A stretch of 64,000 bases of DNA from positions 1 to 64,000 of the forward strand of contig NW_014575550.1 in the NCBI RefSeq assembly GCF_000708205.1, read 5' to 3'. This document shows, in pieces, positions 57,928 through 64,000 of the stretch. Numbering within the stretch: position 1 is the stretch's first letter; each line of letters begins with the position of its first letter. Both the position numbers and the translations under genes were made by a program. The notes under the pieces were generated by a model. That model was not told the origin of the DNA. It saw only the letters and a program-made list of their open reading frames with translations, and made no database searches. Source of the DNA: Mixia osmundae IAM 14324. Lineage: Eukaryota; Basidiomycota; Mixiomycetes; Mixiales; Mixiaceae.

Positions 57928-60900
57928 TTACAAACTTGCTTTCTCCTCTACACTTAGCCCTGACCCACTGGATTCACTTGATGACTGATCCTTGCCGTTC
58001 TGGAGTGTTCTTGCATCTCGTGCTGCGTGAGGATTTGCAAACGAGATACCTGTAGCAGGAACGCTCTGCTGTCGCTGTCTCTGTGTCTTCTCATCCTCGA
58101 CAATGCCGCCCTGATCAGAGAATGTCGGCGGATACACATGTTCACCGGGCATGCTGTCTTGGCGTGTGCGCGAATCGCTCGTGAGCTCAGGCACGAGCGA
58201 TGCACGCCTCCATGACTTTGTTCGGTGGAGACTAGCGCCTTCTGCATCTGATTTGGCTTGCATGTCGAGCGCATTGGGCAGCATGATCGAACGATCTATC
58301 GCGATCGGCAGGCCTCGGTGTCTGCCACGAATGATGACCATGCAGATGATGATCTTAGATAGCTGACTGAATGAACCTGCATAGTACGTCTAAGCGACGC
58401 AACTCGTGAGAACTCAAAAGGGCGTACCCGAGAGCGATGTGCCTAGCACGGGCGATCCGAGTGATAGACCGACAGTACCGTATGCAGAGACAATCTCGAA
58501 GATGATCGAGAAGATAGAGAACCAAGGCAGGTCTACATTCTGAATGTTGTGTTTCTCGATGATGCAGATAAGCCAAGCTGCCAGTACAACGTACCACAGA
58601 TCGAAAGCAAGCTGACGTCGGGCGTGATAAGCGAGATAGCCTTTGGTGTCCTTCTTCTGCTCGAACTCTGCATCGACCTCAGACTCGTCATCGTCGTCGT
58701 CGTAGATGCCCAGAGCCTTGTCTTCATAGACGTTCGTGGCTCGGATCGACAACGCAATCGGGTACACAGCGACGTACATCATGATCACATAGAGAAGCTG
58801 GACAGCTGGCGCTGTTGCGGCTAGATTGACAACCTGAAAGCCTGCCGCTCTGACCGCAGCAGATTGGAGCAGACCATCGATAACACGCGTATGCAGTGGG
58901 ATGGCGCCGAGATAGTCATTACCAATGTCGAGCACGAGGAAAGACAGCCAGTCGATGCAGGTGAGCAGCAATACGACGACGGCGAGGTAAATAGTTTGGT
59001 ACGTCGGAAATAGATAGATATAGCACCGTCGAGGGTGATCGAGGATAAAGTCGAGCGTCTCTCTGTAACGTGATTGCCTTGGCGAGCACTTTGCGAGTAT
59101 CCAGATCGTTAATCGGAGAAACACAGGGAAAGCAGTGTTGCCTGCCAGGATGAGGAAGATCGTGACAATTAGCAATAGATAGGCTAAAGAGTGACATCAG
59201 CGTGACACAAGAGGGGAGAGCGCTCGGACTCACCATCCTGGAAGAGTGTGAGACTGGAATCGAGGAGTGACATGCCCGTATTGCTGAAGGCAGACCATAC
59301 GTTGAAAAAGATGTACCAAACAGGTGAGGTATAGCCGCCGGTCTGAGTGAAATTTGAGGCGTACTGAGGCGCGCCATAAGTGAGATAAGGTGCCAGGATA
59401 AGGCATGCTATCAAGTGAACACCGAGATAGTAGCCAATGACGATTTTAAGCAGTACAGAAAGAGCTCGATATTCGACTCCGCCGAGTTCTTCTTCTTGCG
59501 CTGCAGTCAACTTGACAAAGTGAGAGTTTCGCCTGACTTGTGGATCAAACGACAGATAGTTGCGATTGGTCGTAGCTGCAGATATCGCACCGGTCGAATG
59601 CGCCGATTGTACAGTGCCGGTGCGCGAATACGTTTGCGGCATCGTCATGGTCTTTCTGATCGCTTGATCTGCCGCCCTGCGCAATACTCGCACACCTTCT
59701 GCTAGGGGATTTGGGAAGCCACCGAAACCTTGTGTCATCGTAGCTTGACGTGTCACAGACCGTGGCATCGTCTCGTGGCGAGCCAGAGAGCGCCTCGTCA
59801 TTGTGCGTTCGAGATTGAGATTATGGCTCGCAGCGGTCGGGTGACGCTGCCGTATCGTTTGCTCGGGCTCATAGACGCTCTGCCGCCGGCCGTAAGCCTC
59901 TTGGCTTGGTTCCGCAAAGTTCAGGGTATGATGCGGCGGATGAGGCGATTCAGCAAAGTGAGCGATCGTGTTAGTGCGCGGCACTTCGAGGTTCGGCGTT
60001 CTAGAAGCTGTAGCCGGATCACTATTGCGCCGCCTCTGCTTGTTCGCGCCGGACGAAGGCGACGATGGATCGAATGGAGACGCCTGACCACTTCTGTCGC
60101 GTGAGCCAAAGTCTGCGGAATTCAACGCCGGAGAAGCTGCCCGGCTGATGTTGGCCGAGTTGTCGGCGGTTACGGGCTGGGAAGGCACATGCCCATTACC
60201 AGTCTGCGATGTTTCTCGTGCAAGCGCTTGCGCGTCTTGAATCTCCCCTGCGGGCCCTTCGGCCGTTGGATGATCCGACAGCCATCCACCTACAGACATC
60301 ATGTTGACTTTGGGTGGCTCGTCAGTACGCTTGATCATGCCAACGGTGACAGGTCCGGTCTTCTTCTTCTTGCGCTTCTCTTGCTCGCGACGTTCCTTAT
60401 CAGCCTGCGCTTGCTGCATCCGCTCCTGTTCGCGCAACCGCAATTTCTCAACAATATCGTCGTGAGTTTTCTTCGCTCGCGCTCGATCTGTACTCGGTGA
60501 CTTCTCGAGCGTTTCACTGTCGCCAGGCGGTGACAGGCTCGATGATGGCGAAGCTCTGAGGGGCTTGTCCATCATGATAGGTTCTTCTGGACTTGGATGA
60601 TGGCCTGGGTGGAGGACGCGATGCAGAAAGGTGCCTTGGCGTCGCTTTTGCGCTTGCTCGACGTCCTCTACTCGTCTGCAGCTCTTCTCGTCCAATTTGA
60701 TGAGCTCTTTGAAGGCTTTGCGGAAGAAATGCCGCCTGATCATGATGGTCACGATCGAGACCGTGACGATAGAGCCTTCGATCATCTGTATGAACAAGAT
60801 GACTTGCTGCCAGCCTGTCATGACGCCCAAGAGACTCGAATTGAGACCGCATACACATGTCGCCGATACACAATCTGCGAAGCGTAGCGCAGTGGTCAGC

Positions 60901-61201
60901 CCAAGCACGGTGGATCAGATGGCATGGACGGACTGAACAGACAGTCGATATATCTGATATGGTTCGGCCCGTTCGATGCATACATGATGAGTGACCACAT
61001 CAGAGGATTGAGGACGAAGAAGACAAAATGGACCCGATAGAAGTTGAGGTGACTGTGGCATGAGTAGCACTGCATCAGCCGGGTGGCCAATTTAGCGGAA
61101 ATGGTCCATGACTCGCCTCGCAGCTGCTTCCATCCATGATGCGCCTGGTTCTTTGGCATCTGACCAAGCTGACGAGATCGTCTGCGTCGCTCTCGATGCA
61201 A
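57928..61201 (-). CDS. Trk-type potassium transporter
   Basis: Four exons (61201-60934, 60874-59234, 59183-58428, 58376-57928; introns 59, 50 and 51 bases) encode about 1037 residues. Trk proteins carry K+ into fungal cells; four MPM units with P-loop filters. The first unit has HFVFFVLNPLMWSLIMYASNG and YIDCLFNCVSATCVCGLNS. A long charged cytosolic loop follows (residues ~150-550, Lys/Glu/Ser-rich). Then FNVWSAFSNTGMSLLD, GNTAFPVFLRL, VVNLAATAPAVQLLYV, VSAYGTVGLSLGSP and the end IIRGRHRGLPIAIDRS. The C-tail is Ser/Gln-rich. The first exon's ATG is uncertain (61201 or the Met at 61159). Confidence 0.9.
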
Positions 61202-61652
61202 GCTTGCTCATCTTGTCCGCTCAGACTGGGACGGAGAGGCAGTCGGGCGCGCCAAGCTAGGCGGCGTCGATAATCTCTTTCCTGTGGCGAGTGACTCTGC
61301 CGAAGGAGACTCAATCGGACGCAGCGTATACCGGGCGAAAGCTATCGTCAGCCCGACGACATGGTGTGCACGAAGGAGTGAGTAGCAAGCTCGAGCATCA
61401 GTCTGCCCTGGCTCGAGCGATCGCGCGAAAACAATGTGGGGCCGAAAGGATAGACCTCCTGTCGGCCAAGTCAGTTGAACGGCTCGCGAAAGGTCGCTGA
61501 TAAGCACTACAGGTCAGTCTTTGGCCATCCCGAGCCACACAGAGCTGACGTGAACTCATGCTTGTGCGTCCTGCTTGATATGCAATCCCACATCGACTTC
61601 TATGATCCGATGCTGTGCCGTCCAGACTCGGGCTTGGCGATCAAGACAACGA
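61202..61652. promoter_or_regulatory. Divergent promoter region
   Basis: Between the Trk first exon and the Mam3 start. An upstream in-frame Met for the Mam3 frame at 61575 lies here. No factor site recognised. Confidence 0.4.
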
Positions 61653-64000
61653 ATGGTGAAAGCTCCCAAAGGGAATCAAGACTATGCGCTCTTCGACAAT
61701 GCGCCTCGACGACTTCAGCACAAGCAGCTGCACACCCGTAACAAGCTCAACGAATCCGAGCTTATCAATCTCAGGCAAGATGGATCTCTTGGCGGATCAG
61801 GTGATCACCAGAAGGCATCCGCGGTCGTTCTTCCATCAGGCGGTAGCTTGACGACGATCGTTCCAGATGGTCCAGAGGTAGCCGAAGCTGACGAACCGCC
61901 TATATGTGGTTACAAGTCTGCTCACTACCGTCCTCACAAACATAACGCGTCATCGCGCTTTTTCGCTAGTTTCCTCATCGCCATCGTCTTCTTGACCTCG
62001 AGCGTATCGGCACAGGCCGCGACAAGCTCTCTGCCGACATGTCAGCCGGTGGAGAAGAAACGCAATGAAGCCCTTTTTGGCGTCGAAGCCGCACTCATTC
62101 CGTTCCTCGTCATCCTCTCCGGCGTACTCGCCGGTTTGACGCTGGGATACATGTCGCTGGATTTTACACAGCTACAGATCCTGGCAAAGACGGGCTCGGA
62201 GAAGGAGAAGGAGTATGCTCGCAAGATCATCCCGATTCGTAAGAACGGACATCTCTTGCTCGTCACTCTTCTTCTCGCCAATATGATCGTCAATGAAACC
62301 TTGCCCGTCATTGCCGACAATGTCCTCGGCGGTGGCGTACAGGCCGTCGTGATTTCGACGGCTTTGATCGTCATCTTCAGTGAGATCATCCCTCAAAGTG
62401 TCTGTTCACGGTTCGGTCTTGCCATTGGCGCACGCATGGTCTGGCCGGTCCAGATTCTCATCTACATTTTCGGCATCGTTGCATGGCCTGTTGCATGGCT
62501 CCTCGGACGTATTCTCGGTCAACATTCTGGCATCGTCTATCGCCGCGCTGAGCTCAAAGAGCTCATCTCGATGCACCAGGAAGCCAGCGGCCACGGTGGC
62601 GATCTCGAAAAAGACACGATCACAATCGTAGGTGCTACCCTGGATCTTCAGGAGAAGAAGGCGCTTGACGCAATGACGAGCATCAAAGACGTCTTCATGC
62701 TTAACCGTCACACGACCAGACTTGACTATGCTACATTGGGTGACATCATCAAATCCGGTCATTCTCGCGTTCCGGTCTACGAAGAGATGGAAGTCCCCTC
62801 GCCTGTCTCTACGCCACCTCCCCTGCCGTCATATCATCAGGCGTTCTCGCTCCGCAAAGACTTTGCCGCACCAGGCTCTCCTGCCAGCGTACAAGTTCAA
62901 ACGCCTGTCAAGCGACGCAAGATAGTCGGCGTTCTGCTGACAAAGCAGCTGATCCTACTCGACCCGGAAGACGCAACGCCCCTGTCAGAGATTCCCATCC
63001 ATCCTCTGCCGGTCGTCGCTGCCGATCTCGCTCTCTTTGCGATGCTCAACCAGTTTCAGGAGGGCAAGAGTCATATGGCAATTGTCGCGCCCCGCCTCAA
63101 GCCTGAGGACGCTCTGCGCTCACCTACCAGCATGCTCTCGGAGTCCAAGGCGAGCTCTACAGGGCATGAAGAGCGATCGATCCTTCGTCAGCTCTTTGGT
63201 CGCGATGATGGAAAGCACAAGGCGGAGGAGAGCACTGCCGAGAAGGGTCTCATGGTGCAGCAATTGACATGGTTTGCTGGCAGCAAGAGCTCGCTCTCTG
63301 GTGTGGGCCTTGACATCGATCGACCTTTGGGTATCATCACCCTTGAGGATGGTAAGCATGCGCTGCAGCTATCTCGATCAATACGCTGACCTAGGATATC
63401 TTACAGTCATCGAAGAGCTCATTGGAGAGATCTATGACGAGACCGATCGTAATATCGTCACGGGAGAAACTTCTCTCAAGACTTACATTCCGCCCGAAGC
63501 CCACGAGCGCATCGATGCAGTACAAGCACAAGCTGCAGCTCTACCGCAGAAGTCGACATTGCCAATGGAGTCTGCGGCCAAGTCAAGTCTTCTGACCCGT
63601 ACTGCCGCTTCCATCTCACGATCCAACACACCCCAGACTGTCGAGAGTACCGGTCCGCCGGCTGCCAAGAATGCTCTGCGTCGCATGACAATTGGCATGG
63701 CCCGATCGCGCTCGGCGCCCAGCCGTCGGCGTAGCTCTGTGGACACAGCCGCTACCGCGCCGGCAGATGAGGCAACGTTGACGGGTACACCCATTGTCAA
63801 GGAACCGGAAAGCGCGCTCGAGCTCATCAGAGAACGAACCCATACCGGCAGCGATACGAGTGGCGACAAAACTGCACATAGCGATACCGAGGCAAACCAA
63901 GACCTTCCCAAGCCAATCGTTGCACGCCGTCGTTCGCTAGATGCGCTCGATCGCTCCGCCCGAGTGGACGGTCGCACGAGCTCAGTGCCGGCAAGCCCTC
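61653..64000 (+). CDS. Mam3/CNNM-type divalent cation protein (partial)
   Basis: Two exons seen (61653-63351, 63407-past the window end); the gene is truncated at 64000. An N-terminal hydrophilic stretch precedes a signal-like segment RFFASFLIAIVFLTSS. The CNNM/DUF21 membrane domain has GVEAALIPFLVILSGVLAGLTLGYMSLD, LANMIVNETLPVIADNVLGG, VIFSEIIPQSVCSRFGLAIGA. A CBS-type cytosolic module follows: GATLDLQEKKALDAMTSI, GHSRVPVYEEM, MLNQFQEGKSHMAIV, PLGIITLEDVIEELIGEIYDE. Mam3 influences manganese/iron and mitochondrial morphology in yeast. The visible tail is Ser/Thr-rich. The 55-base intron splits ITLED-V-IEE. Confidence 0.88.

Overview
The window is nuclear DNA of a fungus, almost certainly a basidiomycete. 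Genes are tightly packed on both strands (33 loci in 64 kb) and nearly all are split by short introns, mostly 45-60 bases. Most introns start GT, a notable minority start GC, and many carry a CTRAY-like branch point close to the acceptor. The products are fungal: Sec9, Pmp3, Rco1, Cks1, Mcm6, Tim54, a Trk potassium transporter, Mam3/CNNM, a cytochrome b5-acyl-CoA dehydrogenase fusion. The Pmp3 sequence and the compact intron style fit Basidiomycota, perhaps Pucciniomycotina; I cannot name a species. I saw no transposon, virus-like element, rRNA, CRISPR array or convincing tRNA. Two ambiguous bases lie at 604 and 1745.

Layout. 1-1881: no supportable gene. 1.9-6.1 kb: an unknown Cys-pair protein (+), a small protein with weak Apc13-like features (-) and the t-SNARE Sec9 (+). 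6.2-16.5 kb: a DENN-domain protein, mitochondrial dihydroorotate dehydrogenase and a small zinc-ribbon protein (all -), then Pmp3 (+) and a PI-PLC X-domain protein (-). 16.9-21.9 kb: a secreted GH26-like glycosidase and the PHD-finger protein Rco1 (+). 22.2-26 kb: the cell-cycle pair CKS1 and MCM6 (-). 26.1-32.5 kb: a Lyc1-like acetyltransferase (+), a GTPBP-like protein without a GTPase domain (-), Tim54 (+), a secreted aspartyl protease (-). 33.1-43.5 kb: a 761-residue disordered protein (-), glutamate decarboxylase (+), a PC-esterase-like type II membrane protein (-), a Caj1/Djp1-like J-protein (+), a monocarboxylate-type MFS carrier (-), a small unknown protein (-). 44.3-50.6 kb: an F-box-like fragment (-), the peroxisomal cytochrome b5-acyl-CoA dehydrogenase (+), a NOSIP-like RING protein (+), an Rrn11-like Pol I factor (-). 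50.6-52.3 kb is poorly resolved. 52.3-64 kb: a secreted epimerase-like protein (-), an intronless eIF4G-like MIF4G protein (+), an Eri1-like exonuclease (-), Dug1-like dipeptidase (+), Trk (-), and a Mam3/CNNM protein (+) cut by the window end.

Exon models were built by eye from splice signals, reading-frame continuity and remembered family sequences. For nearly all models the exon lengths sum to a multiple of three. Most genes are unrelated housekeeping functions and not a cluster; the CKS1/MCM6 neighbourhood shares MluI-box motifs. The most unusual feature is gene architecture. PMP3 encodes 57 residues in eight exons, one of only three bases and one of ten. CKS1 and the acyl-CoA dehydrogenase have 12- and 9-base exons. 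About 5 of roughly 97 introns appear to use GC-AG boundaries.
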